Shown here one piece after another: positions 50,348 through 60,648 of a stretch of DNA of 64,000 nucleotides. Where the stretch lies: contig NZ_JSXC01000033.1 in assembly GCF_000803215.1 (NCBI RefSeq), forward strand, positions 1 through 64,000, read 5' to 3'. The notes beneath the pieces are model-generated. The model saw only the letters and a program-made list of their open reading frames with translations, did no database searches and was not told the origin of the DNA. Made by a program: the position numbers and the translations under genes. Each line of letters begins with the position of its first letter. The stretch's first letter is position 1. This stretch comes from Pectobacterium fontis. GTDB taxonomy: Bacteria > Pseudomonadota > Gammaproteobacteria > Enterobacterales > Enterobacteriaceae.

Positions 50348-52255
50348 ATGCTTTCACCAGATATTAAGATCAAAGTACAAAACTTTGGTCGCTTCCTCAG
50401 CAATATGGTCATGCCCAATATTGGTGCCTTTATCGCCTGGGGTATTATTACCGCGCTGTTTATCCCTACCGGTTGGATCCCTAATGAAACATTGGCGAAG
50501 CTCGTCGGGCCGATGATTACGTATTTGCTGCCATTGTTGATTGGCTATACCGGTGGACGTCTGGTATTTGGTGAGCGTGGCGGCGTAGTAGGTGCGATTA
50601 CCACAATGGGTGTGATCGTCGGGACGGATATCCCGATGTTCCTCGGTGCCATGATCGTTGGTCCATTGGGCGGCTGGGCGATCAAGCGTTTTGACCGCAT
50701 GGTCGACGGTAAAATCAAGAGCGGCTTTGAAATGCTGGTCAACAACTTCTCTGCCGGTATTATCGGTATGTTGTTGGCAATTCTGTCATTTTTGGCGATT
50801 GGCCCGCTGGTCGAACTCTTCTCTCAGGTGCTGGCTTCCGGCGTTAACCTGATGGTACAAAACAACCTGCTGCCATTTACCTCCATCTTTGTTGAACCGG
50901 CGAAAATCCTGTTCCTGAACAACGCCATTAACCACGGTATCTTCTCACCACTGGGTATTCAGCAGGCGACGGAAACCGGCAAATCTATTTTCTTCCTGAT
51001 CGAAGCGAACCCAGGCCCGGGTATGGGCGTACTGATGGCGTATATGTTCTTTGGTCGTGGTAACGCCAAAGAGTCAGCGCCGGGCGCGGCGATAATTCAC
51101 TTCCTCGGCGGGATCCACGAAATCTATTTCCCTTACGTGTTGATGAATCCGCGCCTGATTATCGCGGTGATTCTGGGGGGGATGACCGGCGTGTTTACGC
51201 TGAGCGTGCTTGGTGGGGGGTTGGTTTCTCCTGCGTCTCCCGGCTCCATCCTTGCGGTGTTGGCGATGACGCCAAAAGGCGCTTACTTCGCTAACCTCGC
51301 GGCTATTGGCGCGGCTTTCGCCGTGTCCTTCATTGTGTCGGCAATTCTGCTGAAAAGCACCAAGCAAAAAGAAGAAGACCTGAGCGATGCCACGCGCCGC
51401 ATGCAGGAAATGAAAGCCTCTTCTAAAGGAGCCGCAACACACAGTGGGGTGAGCGGCGACATGAGCACCGTGCGCAAAATCATCGTAGCCTGTGATGCGG
51501 GTATGGGGTCCAGCGCAATGGGCGCTGGGGTGCTGCGTAAGAAAGTGCAGGATGCCGGGCTGACGAATGTTTCGGTGACCAACAGTGCGATCAACAGTCT
51601 GCCGGATGATGTCGATCTGGTGATTACGCACCGCGATCTGACGGAACGTGCCATGCGCCACGCGCCGCAGGCGCAGCATATTTCTCTGACCAACTTCCTG
51701 GATAGCGGCTTGTATAGCGATCTGGTGGCTCGTCTTGCGGCAGCACAGGGTGCAGCGAAGCCTGAACCTGTCGCGACACCCGAGCCTGTGGTCGCTGACA
51801 CGCAGACGAATCTGTTCCAACTTGGCGCTGGCAATGTGTTTCTGAATCAACATGCGACAGAAAAAGAGCAGGCAATCCGTTTCGCTGGTGAGCAACTGGT
51901 AAAAGGCGGCTATGTTGAGCCGGAGTATGTTGCGGCGATGCTGGAACGCGAAAAGCTGACTTCCACCTATCTGGGCGAATCGATTGCCGTACCGCACGGT
52001 ACGATTGAAGCGAAAGACCGCGTGCTGAAAACGGGCGTGGTGTTCTGCCAATACCCCGAAGGCGTGCGCTTTGGCGATGACGACGATGAGGTGGCGCGTT
52101 TGGTGATCGGTATCGCGGCGCGTAATAACGAACATATCCAAGTCATCACTAGCCTGACGAATGCGCTGGATGATGATGCCGTTATTGAACGTCTGGCGCA
52201 CACTCAGGATGTTCAGGAAGTTCTCGACTTACTCTCCGGTAAAAAGAGTGCCTGA
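50348..52255 (+). CDS. mtlA: PTS mannitol-specific EIICBA
   Basis: 635 residues (E. coli 637). An EIIC membrane domain (about 1-335, with the GGIHEIYFPYVLM substrate motif), EIIB with phospho-Cys382 in VACDAGMGSSAMG, and EIIA with phospho-His550 in AVPHGTIEA. Imports mannitol as mannitol-1-phosphate at the expense of PEP. First gene of mtlADR, downstream of CRP sites. Confidence 0.98.
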   Translation: MLSPDIKIKVQNFGRFLSNMVMPNIGAFIAWGIITALFIPTGWIPNETLAKLVGPMITYLLPLLIGYTGGRLVFGERGGVVGAITTMGVIVGTDIPMFLGAMIVGPLGGWAIKRFDRMVDGKIKSGFEMLVNNFSAGIIGMLLAILSFLAIGPLVELFSQVLASGVNLMVQNNLLPFTSIFVEPAKILFLNNAINHGIFSPLGIQQATETGKSIFFLIEANPGPGMGVLMAYMFFGRGNAKESAPGAAIIHFLGGIHEIYFPYVLMNPRLIIAVILGGMTGVFTLSVLGGGLVSPASPGSILAVLAMTPKGAYFANLAAIGAAFAVSFIVSAILLKSTKQKEEDLSDATRRMQEMKASSKGAATHSGVSGDMSTVRKIIVACDAGMGSSAMGAGVLRKKVQDAGLTNVSVTNSAINSLPDDVDLVITHRDLTERAMRHAPQAQHISLTNFLDSGLYSDLVARLAAAQGAAKPEPVATPEPVVADTQTNLFQLGAGNVFLNQHATEKEQAIRFAGEQLVKGGYVEPEYVAAMLEREKLTSTYLGESIAVPHGTIEAKDRVLKTGVVFCQYPEGVRFGDDDDEVARLVIGIAARNNEHIQVITSLTNALDDDAVIERLAHTQDVQEVLDLLSGKKSA

Positions 52256-52269
52256 TTGATTGCATTTGT

Positions 52270-52293
52270 GCCGCCTTCGGGCGGCCTCTTTTT
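52270..52293 (+). terminator. intra-operon attenuator between mtlA and mtlD
   Basis: GCCGCC-TTCG-GGCGGC hairpin followed by CTCTTTTT, 15 bases after the mtlA stop. Probably partial, lowering mtlD relative to mtlA or stabilising the mtlA mRNA 3' end. Confidence 0.8.
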
Positions 52294-52316
52294 ATGTTTT
52301 ATTAAGGTTATGTCTC

Positions 52317-53465
52317 ATGAAAGCATTACATTTTGGCGCAGGTAATATTGGTCGCGGATTTATTGGTAAATTATTGGCGGATGCCAACGTCGAATTAACA
52401 TTTGCAGACGTCAGTCAGCCAGTGTTGGATGCCTTGAACAGTCGTAAGCATTACATAGTACGGATTGTTGGTGATAGCACCCAAATTGATACCGTCAGTA
52501 ATGTGAGCGCCGTTCACAGCGGTAGTCAGGATGCGGTGGCGCTGATTGCCGTGGCTGATTTGGTGACAACCGCAGTGGGGCCGCAAATTCTGGAAAAAAT
52601 CGCCGGCGCTATCGCTCAGGGGCTGGTTAAACGTCATGAAGATGGCAATATCCGGCCATTGAACATTATTGCCTGTGAAAATATGGTGCGTGGCACCAGC
52701 CAGTTAAAACAGCATGTGCTGAAACTGCTGCCAGAAGGCCATCAGGAGTGGGTCGTCGAGCATGTAGGGTTCGTGGATTCTGCCGTGGATCGCATTGTTC
52801 CACCTTCTGAAGCGGGCAGCGATGATGTGCTGGCAGTGACGGTAGAAACCTTCAGTGAATGGATTGTCGATAAAAATCAGTTCTGCGGCGAGCCGCCAGC
52901 GATTCCCGGTATGGAGTTGACCGATAACCTGATGGCGTTTGTCGAGCGTAAGCTCTTCACGCTTAACACCGGTCATGCGATTACGGCTTATCTCGGGCAG
53001 CAGGCACGTCATCAAACAATTCGCGAGGCGATTCTTGACCCACAAGTCAGAGCCGTGGTCAAAGGTGCCATGGAAGAGAGCGGTGCGGTTCTCATCAAGC
53101 GCTACGGTTTTGATGCGGATAAGCACGCGGCTTATATCAACAAGATTCTCAGCCGCTTTGAAAATCCTCATCTGCATGATGATGTGGAACGCGTTGGCCG
53201 TCAGCCGCTGCGTAAGCTGAGTGCGGGCGACCGCCTGATCAAGCCGCTGCTTGGCACGCTGGAGTACCATTTGCCGCATGACAACCTGATTATCGGTATT
53301 GCGGCTGCGATGCATTATCGTAGCGAACAGGATCCACAGGCGTTGGAGCTGGCTGAGCTAATTCGTACGCGTGGGCCGCAGGCGGCGCTGGTACAAATTT
53401 CTGGTCTGGATGCGAACAGCGAGGTTGTCGCGCAAGCAGTGAATGTGTATAACGCCATGCAATAA
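52317..53465 (+). CDS. mtlD: mannitol-1-phosphate 5-dehydrogenase
   Basis: 382 residues from [26 protein letters not shown], the conserved start with the NAD-binding GAGNIGRG; the frame opening at 52260 overlaps the attenuator. Polyol-specific long-chain dehydrogenase, with the catalytic-region Lys in [17 protein letters not shown]. Oxidises mannitol-1-phosphate to fructose-6-phosphate. Confidence 0.98.
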   Translation: MKALHFGAGNIGRGFIGKLLADANVELTFADVSQPVLDALNSRKHYIVRIVGDSTQIDTVSNVSAVHSGSQDAVALIAVADLVTTAVGPQILEKIAGAIAQGLVKRHEDGNIRPLNIIACENMVRGTSQLKQHVLKLLPEGHQEWVVEHVGFVDSAVDRIVPPSEAGSDDVLAVTVETFSEWIVDKNQFCGEPPAIPGMELTDNLMAFVERKLFTLNTGHAITAYLGQQARHQTIREAILDPQVRAVVKGAMEESGAVLIKRYGFDADKHAAYINKILSRFENPHLHDDVERVGRQPLRKLSAGDRLIKPLLGTLEYHLPHDNLIIGIAAAMHYRSEQDPQALELAELIRTRGPQAALVQISGLDANSEVVAQAVNVYNAMQ

Positions 53466-53615
53466 TCGGCGCGTCTCGTCACCAGGCAGGTGTGGTCTTT
53501 TTGACACGGTATAATTTATACAGGCGACGTCGGAGAGGGAATCGCCATACCTGTCGGTAAGCATACTACCGTGATAGCTATGCTGTGTGCGGGTTTAAAG
53601 GGTCGAGAAGTGACG

Positions 53616-54146
53616 ATGGAAGAAACACAGGCGTTTGAAAACCGGGTTCTGGAAGCGTTGAACTCAGGGAAGACCGTGCGTGATTTTATGCTCCGTGCCG
53701 TTGATCTGCTGGCTGAAGCCGTCAGTATTTTGATGTTGCAGGTGTTCCGTAAAGACGACTATGCGGTGAAATATGCCGTCGAACCCCTGATGACAGGAAC
53801 CGGTCCTCTGGGCGACCTTTCCGTGCGGCTGAAGCTGATTTATGGCCTGGGGATGATCAGCCGCAAAGAATATGAAGATGCGGAGCTGTTAATGGCGTTG
53901 GGCGAAGAGCTGACGCATGACGATCGAGATTATCGTTTTACCGATGACGAGATTCTGGGGCCTATCGGCGAGCTGCACTGCGTTGCGGCACTGCCCGCAG
54001 AACCCGCTTTGCCGCCGGGAGCCGACGCTGCAGACCCGCTTCTGGTGAACATGCATCAGCAGCGTTATCAGCAGATGGTGCGTTCCACGCTGGTATTATC
54101 CCTGACCACCCTGATCGCGAAAATCAGTCTGAAAAAGGCGTTTTAA
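53616..54146 (+). CDS. mtlR: mannitol operon repressor MtlR
   Basis: 176 residues from [25 protein letters not shown] 7 bases upstream. In-frame GTG at 53571 and ATG at 53580 are alternative starts; E. coli MtlR (195 aa) has about 20 further N-terminal residues of low conservation. Core [16 protein letters not shown] and [18 protein letters not shown] are conserved. MtlR represses mtl but lacks a classical DNA-binding domain. Third gene of the operon. Confidence 0.92.
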   Translation: MEETQAFENRVLEALNSGKTVRDFMLRAVDLLAEAVSILMLQVFRKDDYAVKYAVEPLMTGTGPLGDLSVRLKLIYGLGMISRKEYEDAELLMALGEELTHDDRDYRFTDDEILGPIGELHCVAALPAEPALPPGADAADPLLVNMHQQRYQQMVRSTLVLSLTTLIAKISLKKAF

Positions 54147-54237
54147 TCCCATTCTGCCGCATCACGCCACTGCGTCAATCCGGCGTTTCGGGTATGCTGT
54201 GCTTCGCATTATTCTCCCGTTATACAGGTTATCTTTT

Positions 54238-54600
54238 ATGAAAGAGCAGGAAAAAGCAGAGATCAAACGCCTTAGCGACCAATTGGATAAGTTGACGCAT
54301 AAGCAAACCACGCTACTGGCACAAGGCGATGCTGAAGCCATCGCACTGAATCTGGAGGCTTGTGAGAAGCTAACGGCTGAAATTGAGCGCCTGCGTAACG
54401 TGAGAGAACAGAAACTCAGCAAAGAAGCGCAGAAACTGGCGAAGTTGCCTTTCAACCGTGCGATTACCAAAAAAGAGCAGGCTGATATGGGCACGTTGAA
54501 GAAAAGCGTGCGCGGTTTAGTCGTGGTGCACCCGATGACGGCAATGGGGCGTGAGATGGGCTTAAAAGAGATGACAGGCTACGCGCCGAAACCGTTCTGA
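54238..54600 (+). CDS. yibL: YibL family ribosome-associated protein
   Basis: 120 residues, the E. coli length, from [18 protein letters not shown]. Long coiled coil (about 1-75) and a basic C-terminal half ending [12 protein letters not shown]2810; E. coli YibL copurifies with ribosomes. Exact role unknown. Follows mtlR as in E. coli. Confidence 0.93.
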   Translation: MKEQEKAEIKRLSDQLDKLTHKQTTLLAQGDAEAIALNLEACEKLTAEIERLRNVREQKLSKEAQKLAKLPFNRAITKKEQADMGTLKKSVRGLVVVHPMTAMGREMGLKEMTGYAPKPF

Positions 54601-54645
54601 GGTTTGTTCTCGGTGCTGGCAGATGTTGGTGATGGATTCGTGATG

Positions 54646-54668
54646 AAGCCCCTGTTTAACAGGGGCTT
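54646..54668. terminator. terminator between yibL and the chemoreceptor gene
   Basis: Perfect 10-bp stem AAGCCCCTGT/ACAGGGGCTT with TTA loop; convergent genes, short U tract. Confidence 0.65.
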
Positions 54669-54698
54669 TGTCGTTACCGGGGGGCGCTCTTTTTGAGA

Positions 54699-56591
54699 TT
54701 AGCGCGGTGCATGCAGACGATGCGTTTGGTGGGTAAAAGCGATACCGGCTGGCGTCTCATCGTGCTGCGTGTTTGCCAGACGGAACACGGACACTGCCTG
54801 TTTCAGCAGTTTCGCTTGCTCTTCCAGCGAGTCGGCTGCGGCAGAGGATTGTTCAACCAGCGCGGCGTTTTGCTGAGTGGTGCTGTCCATCTCAACGATC
54901 GCCTGGCTAACCTGGCTAATTCCCCGGCTTTGCTCATCCGATGCGGTGGCAATTTCTCCCATTATGTCATGCACCTGCGTGATAGAGGTGACGATATCAT
55001 TCATTGTTTTGCCCGCATTACCGACCAGCGTTGCACCGTGTGATACCTGATTCACCGATTCAGAGATCAGGCCTTCAATTTCTTTCGCGGCTTGCGAACT
55101 GCGCTGCGCCAGATTACGAACCTCGCTGGCGACCACGGCGAAACCACGACCTTGTTCACCCGCGCGGGCGGCTTCTACCGCTGCATTCAATGCCAGAATG
55201 TTAGTCTGGAAGGCAATGCTATTGATGACAGACGTGATCTCCGCGATACGTTTAGAGCTGTTTTCAATCGCGGTCATGGTTTGCACCACGTTATTCACCT
55301 GTTCACCACCCTGTTTTGCGGTTTGGGAGGCGCTGATAGCCAGTTTGTTGGCATGATGCGCGTTATCTGCGTTTTGTTTCACCGTTGCAGTGAGCTGCTC
55401 CATGCTAGCGGCCGTTTGTTCAACGGCGGCAGCCTGTTGCTCGGTTCGTGACGACAAATCGGTATTACCTGCGACGATCTCGCCGGAGGCGTTAGAAATC
55501 TGGCTGACGCCGACGCGAATGTCATCGATCATGGTGTGCAGGTTGTCATTCATTTTCGACATCGCACTCATCAACTGACCCAGTTCATCCTTACGCGTTG
55601 TGTTGATAGACATGGTGAGATCGCCCGTGGCGATTTTTTCAGCCATGTCCAATGTGTTGCCGAGCGGTGTGGTGATCTGACGTGAAATGAACCAGGAGAT
55701 CAGCAGGCCAAGTAGCAGCGTAATCAATGCTGCGATGCCCATTTGCAGCGTGGCATTGCGAATGCTGTCCTGCGAGGCGACCAGTTGATTGCTAAGCAAA
55801 GATTTAGCGACATCGTTCAACTGTTCAGCGACAACCTGCATTTGTTGTGCCTGCGCCATTTCTTCCTGATAGGCTGGCATATACGACAGAATCTGTTCTT
55901 CATAGTTATTCATGATCGTCAGAACAGGGGTCAGCGTTTCACGTTGCTCGGCAGACAGGCTTTGATACAGGAAGGTCAGTGATGTTTGTGCCGCGTTGAT
56001 CGCATCCGTCAGCTTTTCTTCGGATTCTTTATTGGTAGCAAGTAATAAGCCACGAAGGTGGTAGCGAACGGTAATCAGTTTCTGGTTCAGGTCGGCAAGT
56101 AATAACTGAAGGTTAGTGCTGTTGTTGTCTATCTTTAATTGATCGTTAAGCTGTTGTAGTGGTGTTTCTGTTGTTGAAATATTCCAGTGCTTTCTGACGG
56201 CATCCTTTTTTTCCACTGCACTAATGTAATTATTTTGTTTTTCCTGATAGCTGGTAATTAATGTGGGGATACTGGCTATTTTCTTGGCATCGTTTTCTGG
56301 CCAGTTAAATTCTTTTGCCTTTTCCGCGAGTTTACTGACATTAGCAATGTGTTCAATATTGTTTTTTATATCATCAGGATTATAGGTGGCGCCGTATAAT
56401 GCGCGGTAATATTTAGCCTGATTAATTTCGTCATTAATATTGTTGCTTAAATTAACTTTATCAATGCTGTCTTTCAGCGAGCTAATATGCATAATGCCCG
56501 CGCCGGCAATCACCATGGTCATCAGCAGAATCAGGAAAAAGCCTAATCCTAATTTTTTACCGACTTTTAGATTGTCAAAATTCATAGCCAT
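54699..56591 (-). CDS. methyl-accepting chemotaxis protein
   Basis: About 630 residues; ATG at 56591 has GGTGGG 5 bases upstream (ATG at 56585 and GTG at 56594 are alternatives). Membrane span about 14-35, a helical periplasmic sensor of about 240 residues (size fits a double four-helix-bundle, HBM-type domain rather than the 150-residue Tar type), a second span about 285-305, HAMP, and a canonical cytoplasmic hairpin tip (EAARAGEQGRGFAVVASEVR). The C-terminal NWETF-like CheR/CheB tether is absent. Ligand unknown. One of many chemoreceptors expected in a motile plant pathogen. Confidence 0.9.
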   Translation of the reverse strand: MAMNFDNLKVGKKLGLGFFLILLMTMVIAGAGIMHISSLKDSIDKVNLSNNINDEINQAKYYRALYGATYNPDDIKNNIEHIANVSKLAEKAKEFNWPENDAKKIASIPTLITSYQEKQNNYISAVEKKDAVRKHWNISTTETPLQQLNDQLKIDNNSTNLQLLLADLNQKLITVRYHLRGLLLATNKESEEKLTDAINAAQTSLTFLYQSLSAEQRETLTPVLTIMNNYEEQILSYMPAYQEEMAQAQQMQVVAEQLNDVAKSLLSNQLVASQDSIRNATLQMGIAALITLLLGLLISWFISRQITTPLGNTLDMAEKIATGDLTMSINTTRKDELGQLMSAMSKMNDNLHTMIDDIRVGVSQISNASGEIVAGNTDLSSRTEQQAAAVEQTAASMEQLTATVKQNADNAHHANKLAISASQTAKQGGEQVNNVVQTMTAIENSSKRIAEITSVINSIAFQTNILALNAAVEAARAGEQGRGFAVVASEVRNLAQRSSQAAKEIEGLISESVNQVSHGATLVGNAGKTMNDIVTSITQVHDIMGEIATASDEQSRGISQVSQAIVEMDSTTQQNAALVEQSSAAADSLEEQAKLLKQAVSVFRLANTQHDETPAGIAFTHQTHRLHAPR

Positions 56592-56790
56592 CACATCCCA
56601 CCACTATATCGTATTGAGCCAAATTCACTATCCCGATGCACGCTTGATTAGCGGTGTTAGCATCCCGGATTACCGCTTGCCAAGCAAAACCTCATGACAA
56701 AAACCCGCAGTAGATATCGGCACTTTACTCTGAAACTTTACGCGTTGCCTTAAGGTGGGAAAGGGGAACAGAAAAGAGAGAGGAGATAAT

Positions 56791-56824
56791 AAAAAACTGG
56801 AATGACAGGCTGCCATTCCAGTTT
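56791..56824 (-). terminator. terminator after sodA
   Basis: Perfect 11-bp stem AAACTGGAATG/CATTCCAGTTT with six U on the minus strand, 47 bases after the sodA stop. Confidence 0.9.
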
Positions 56825-56870
56825 ATATTCAAACACAAAGAGACCTGATGGTTTCAGGCATCCAGTCGTT

Positions 56871-57497
56871 TTATTTTTTCGCGCTAGCGAAACGAGCGGC
56901 GGCTTCGTCCCAGTTCACCACGTTCCAGAAGGCTTTCGCGTAATCCGGGCGACGGTTCTGGTATTTCAGGTAGTAGGCGTGTTCCCATACGTCCAGACCA
57001 ACGATAGGGTAGCCAGACGCGCCAGAGATAGCTTCACCCATCAGCGGGCTGTCCTGGTTTGCCGTAGACACGACAGCCAGTTTGCCGTCGTCCTTCAGAA
57101 CCAGCCACGCCCAGCCAGAACCGAAACGGGTTGCTGCTGCTTGCTCAAATTTTTCTTTAAACGCATCAACGCTGCCGAAATCGCGTTCGATGGCGGCTTT
57201 CAGATCGCCACCCAGCGTTGTGCCGACTTTCAGGCCTTTCCAGAACAGGCTGTGGTTAGCGTGGCCACCGGCGTTGTTACGCAGTGCAGCTTTTTTCTCC
57301 GCAGGGACTTTGTCCAGTTGCGCAATCAGCTCTTCAACAGACAATTTAGCCAGTTCAGGCAGAGATTCCAGCGCGGCATTAGCATTATTGACGTAAGCTT
57401 GATGGTGTTTGGAATGGTGAATTTCCATCGTTTCTTTGTCGAAATGCGGTTCCAGTGCGTCATAAGCGTAAGGCAGCGATGGCAGTGAATAACTCAT
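56871..57497 (-). CDS. sodA: manganese superoxide dismutase
   Basis: 208 residues from [20 protein letters not shown] with GGAGATGC upstream. Fe/Mn-SOD with metal ligands in [15 protein letters not shown] and the signature [11 protein letters not shown]; Mn-type features ([10 protein letters not shown]) place it as SodA. Cytoplasmic defence against superoxide. A Fur-like box overlaps the promoter, as in E. coli. Confidence 0.97.
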   Translation of the reverse strand: MSYSLPSLPYAYDALEPHFDKETMEIHHSKHHQAYVNNANAALESLPELAKLSVEELIAQLDKVPAEKKAALRNNAGGHANHSLFWKGLKVGTTLGGDLKAAIERDFGSVDAFKEKFEQAAATRFGSGWAWLVLKDDGKLAVVSTANQDSPLMGEAISGASGYPIVGLDVWEHAYYLKYQNRRPDYAKAFWNVVNWDEAAARFASAKK

Positions 57498-57565
57498 TTT
57501 AGCATCTCCATGGTAAAAAGAATGTTACGGCACTGTGCTGTTAGTACCGCGTAAGCAATACGTTC

Positions 57566-57601
57566 ATTATAGTTAATTAAATGATATTGAAAATGATTAT
57601 T
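57566..57601 (-). promoter_or_regulatory. sodA promoter with Fur-like box
   Basis: Perfect TATAAT on the minus strand at 57566-57571 and a -35-like TTTTCA at 57588-57593 (16-bp spacer). The 19 bp at 57583-57601 (minus AATAATCATTTTCAATATC) match the Fur consensus at about 13 positions and cover the -35. Confidence 0.6.
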
Positions 57602-57688
57602 CTCGGCCTGATGTCGTGAAACAGATTGCTTTACTTCATGATAACAAACGGTTATATCATTATCGCACTATGTAAAAACAAATTAATC

Positions 57689-57708
57689 TATACCCGCCAT
57701 ACTTCAAA
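57689..57708 (+). repeat. solitary TATACCC repeat end
   Basis: TATACCCGCCATACTTCAAA differs at three positions from the left end of the element at 58585, lying just after the fdhD stop. No partner end was found within reach. Confidence 0.55.
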
Positions 57709-57723
57709 CGGCTGGTGTGACTC

Positions 57724-58557
57724 CTATTGGCTCAGACGCTGTGGATGCGTGTAGATCGTCGCGTGTCCGGGTCGACAAAAGCCGACCAGCGTCAGATTGC
57801 AGCGCTGTGCGACCTCTACGGCCAATGAGGTTGCCGCCGAGACAGCAAACAAAATTTCTACGCCACACATGGCAGATTTCTGCACCATTTCATAGCTTGC
57901 CCGGCTGGAGACCAGCGCGGCTCCCTGTTGCCATCCTTGTTTGGCGCGCGCTCCCAGCAGTTTATCCAGTGCGACATGGCGACCGACGTCTTCGCTCCCA
58001 CCGGACAGCGTGCCGTCAGGCGCGACCCAGCTTGCGGCGTGAGTACAGCCTGTGACCTGACCGATTTGCTGTATGTCTCGTAGCCGCGTCAGCGCGCTGT
58101 CGAGCTTGCTGAGAGAAAATGTCTGTGTGAAGGGCAGCGGTGCGACTGGCTTGCCGATTTCAGCCAACTGTTCTACGCCACATACACCGCAGCCTGTGCG
58201 GCCATCCATCGCCCGACGTCGCGCCTTTAGCCCGGCAAAGCGTCGGCTGGAAAGCTCAATCTGCACTTCGATGCCGTTACAAGCGCGCTGTACATCAATA
58301 CCGTAGATATCCGTCGGGGATTGAATAATGCCTTCAGATAAGGAAAAACCGAGCGCGAACTGTTCCAGTTCCTTCGGTGAGGCCATCATGACGACATGCG
58401 ATATACCGTTGTACACCAGCGCCACAGGCACCTCTTCCGCCAGCCAGTCAGTCTGCGGTTGGTGCAACGAATCAGGATGATAGACCGAATGTTGCGTTGC
58501 GCCTTCAAGGGCGGTATCTGCGTGTAAATGAACCCCTTCCACCTGACATACCTGCAT
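57724..58557 (-). CDS. fdhD: formate dehydrogenase sulfurtransferase FdhD
   Basis: 277 residues, the E. coli length, from [14 protein letters not shown]; the frame upstream to 58596 enters the repeat element. Carries the redox cysteine loop [13 protein letters not shown] and [17 protein letters not shown]. Transfers sulfur from IscS to the molybdenum cofactor of formate dehydrogenases. No fdh structural gene is in the window. Confidence 0.95.
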   Translation of the reverse strand: MQVCQVEGVHLHADTALEGATQHSVYHPDSLHQPQTDWLAEEVPVALVYNGISHVVMMASPKELEQFALGFSLSEGIIQSPTDIYGIDVQRACNGIEVQIELSSRRFAGLKARRRAMDGRTGCGVCGVEQLAEIGKPVAPLPFTQTFSLSKLDSALTRLRDIQQIGQVTGCTHAASWVAPDGTLSGGSEDVGRHVALDKLLGARAKQGWQQGAALVSSRASYEMVQKSAMCGVEILFAVSAATSLAVEVAQRCNLTLVGFCRPGHATIYTHPQRLSQ

Positions 58558-58584
58558 ATTAATAACCCTGGAAATTAACTGTAT

Positions 58585-58744
58585 TATACCCGTCATTCTT
58601 CAAGTTGCATGTGCGTTGGCGGGTCAAATTCGTTCCCTTGCCGCGTTACGATGCTCATCGCTGGGCATCGTCCTAAAGGGCTAACGCTTCGCGTTGTTCA
58701 AAGCGCTAACGTTTTGTCTTAAAACTCGAATTATTTAGGGTATA
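58585..58744. repeat. 160-bp MITE-like element with TATACCC ends
   Basis: Begins TATACCCGTCATTCTTCAAG and ends CTCGAATTATTTAGGGTATA, whose reverse complement begins TATACCCTAAATAATTCGAG, so the ends are imperfect inverted repeats. The interior has AACGC-TTC-GCGTT and other palindromes. Fills the fdhD/aldB gap. A second copy is at 41308-41386 and a lone end at 57689. Confidence 0.75.
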
Positions 58745-58928
58745 TCTCATCGCGCCTGAAGGGAGTGAATATTTCTCGCGCGAAACTGTGCGTCAACTCG
58801 AAGAGTTGCTTTCTTCTCTGGTTGTATCCTGTCGCTAACTTCATATCCCGTATAGGCTTAACGTAACTGTTTACCTCTTGTTTTCACTGCGGCATGGCCG
58901 CTTACCCGGAAATGAAAAGGAGACTGAA

Positions 58929-60464
58929 ATGGCGCACCATAACCTCGAAGGCCGATCCACATCTGGCGAATACGGTTCTCTCAATCTGAAAAAACGCTAT
59001 GACAATTTTATCGGCGGAGCCTGGGTTCCTCCTGATGCGGGTCAGTATTTTGTCAATTTGACGCCAGTAACGGGGCAACCCATGTGTGAAGTGGCCAGTT
59101 CGTCAACGCGGGATGTTGATCACGCGCTGGATGCGGCTCACAAGGCAAAAGCGGAATGGGGTGGCCTATCGGTACAGGAGCGGGCGCTGGTACTTAACCG
59201 CATTGCTGATCGGATGGAACAAAATCTTGATCTGTTAGCACAGGTAGAAACCTGGGATAACGGTAAACCAATACGTGAAACCAGCGGGGCGGATGTGCCG
59301 CTGGCGATTGACCATTTTCGCTATTTCGCGGCCTGTATCCGTGCGCAAGAGGGGGCAATCAGCGAGATTGATGGCGATACCGTTGCTTATCACTTCCATG
59401 AGCCTCTCGGTGTTGTCGGGCAAATTATCCCCTGGAATTTCCCGCTGCTGATGGCCTGCTGGAAGATGGCACCCGCACTGGCCGCCGGTAACTGTATCGT
59501 GCTGAAACCCGCGAAGCTGACGCCGATGTCGGTACTGATTTTGATGGAGCTGATTCAGGATCTGCTGCCCGCGGGGGTCATCAATGTCGTGAATGGATCA
59601 GGCAGCGAAATTGGTGAGTATCTGGCGACATCGAAACGCGTTGCGAAAGTGGCGTTCACCGGGTCGACGGAAGTCGGTCAGCAGATCATGAGCTATGCGG
59701 CGCAAAACGTGACGCCAGTGACGCTGGAACTGGGCGGCAAATCGCCGAACATCTTTTTTGCGGATGTGATGGATAAGGAAGACAGCTTCTTTGACAAAGT
59801 GCTCGAAGGCTTCACGCTGTTTGCTTTCAATCAGGGAGAAGTCTGCACTTGTCCGAGTCGCGCGCTGGTACAAGAATCGATCTATGAGCGTTTTATGGAG
59901 CGGGCAATCAAGCGCGTTGAGGCTATCCGCGTCGGTAACCCGCTGGACAGCAGCACGATGATGGGGGCGCAGGTATCTGCTGGTCAGCTTGACACCATCC
60001 TTAACTATATTGATATCGGTAAAAAAGAAGGTGCGCGGGTGCTAACGGGCGGCCAGCGTAAGGCGATGCCGGGCGGGCTGGCGGAAGGCTACTATCTGGA
60101 GCCGACGATATTGTTTGGTAAAAACAGTATGCGTGTCTTTCAGGAGGAAATTTTCGGGCCAGTGCTGGCGGTCACGACGTTCAAAACGATGGATGATGCA
60201 CTGGAGATCGCCAACGATACGGAATACGGCCTGGGGGCTGGCGTGTGGAGTCGTAACGGTAATATTGCTTACCGGATGGGACGCGGTATTCAGGCGGGGC
60301 GTGTCTGGACCAACTGTTACCACGCGTATCCGGCGCATGCGGCGTTTGGCGGCTACAAACAGTCCGGCATTGGGCGTGAAAACCATAAAATGATGTTGGA
60401 TCACTATCAGCAGACCAAGTGCCTGTTGGTCAGTTACTCCGATAAGCCGTTGGGGCTGTTCTGA
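58929..60464 (+). CDS. aldB: aldehyde dehydrogenase AldB
   Basis: 511 residues (E. coli 512) from [16 protein letters not shown] behind AAAAGGAGA. NAD(P)-binding fold with IPWNFPLLM; catalytic Glu about 267 (LELGGKSPN) and Cys about 306 (GEVCTCPSR). E. coli AldB oxidises acetaldehyde and other aldehydes with NADP+, induced in stationary phase. Followed by a hairpin. Confidence 0.94.
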   Translation: MAHHNLEGRSTSGEYGSLNLKKRYDNFIGGAWVPPDAGQYFVNLTPVTGQPMCEVASSSTRDVDHALDAAHKAKAEWGGLSVQERALVLNRIADRMEQNLDLLAQVETWDNGKPIRETSGADVPLAIDHFRYFAACIRAQEGAISEIDGDTVAYHFHEPLGVVGQIIPWNFPLLMACWKMAPALAAGNCIVLKPAKLTPMSVLILMELIQDLLPAGVINVVNGSGSEIGEYLATSKRVAKVAFTGSTEVGQQIMSYAAQNVTPVTLELGGKSPNIFFADVMDKEDSFFDKVLEGFTLFAFNQGEVCTCPSRALVQESIYERFMERAIKRVEAIRVGNPLDSSTMMGAQVSAGQLDTILNYIDIGKKEGARVLTGGQRKAMPGGLAEGYYLEPTILFGKNSMRVFQEEIFGPVLAVTTFKTMDDALEIANDTEYGLGAGVWSRNGNIAYRMGRGIQAGRVWTNCYHAYPAHAAFGGYKQSGIGRENHKMMLDHYQQTKCLLVSYSDKPLGLF

Positions 60465-60470
60465 TTCACT

Positions 60471-60515
60471 CACGCCATGCGGCTCCGGCTTGTTCTGGTG
60501 AGTACGCATGGCGTG
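60471..60515 (+). terminator. terminator after aldB
   Basis: Perfect 11-bp stem CACGCCATGCG/CGCATGGCGTG with a 23-base loop, then GTTTTC, just after the stop. Confidence 0.65.
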
Positions 60516-60648
60516 GTTTTCTGTGTGTATCCGTTGTTATCCTCAGATTTGCCTGATTGTTGAGTGCGGGTTTTTGATTGTGGATTGTGCCTGCGCTTAA
60601 CAACGGCTACGCTGTTTTGAATAGCGCGTTGCTTTCAAGAGATTGTGT

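Noticed and set aside
51074-52201. 375-codon minus-strand frame opposite mtlA
   Set aside because: Antisense shadow of mtlA with no ribosome site and biased His/Arg/Gln composition.
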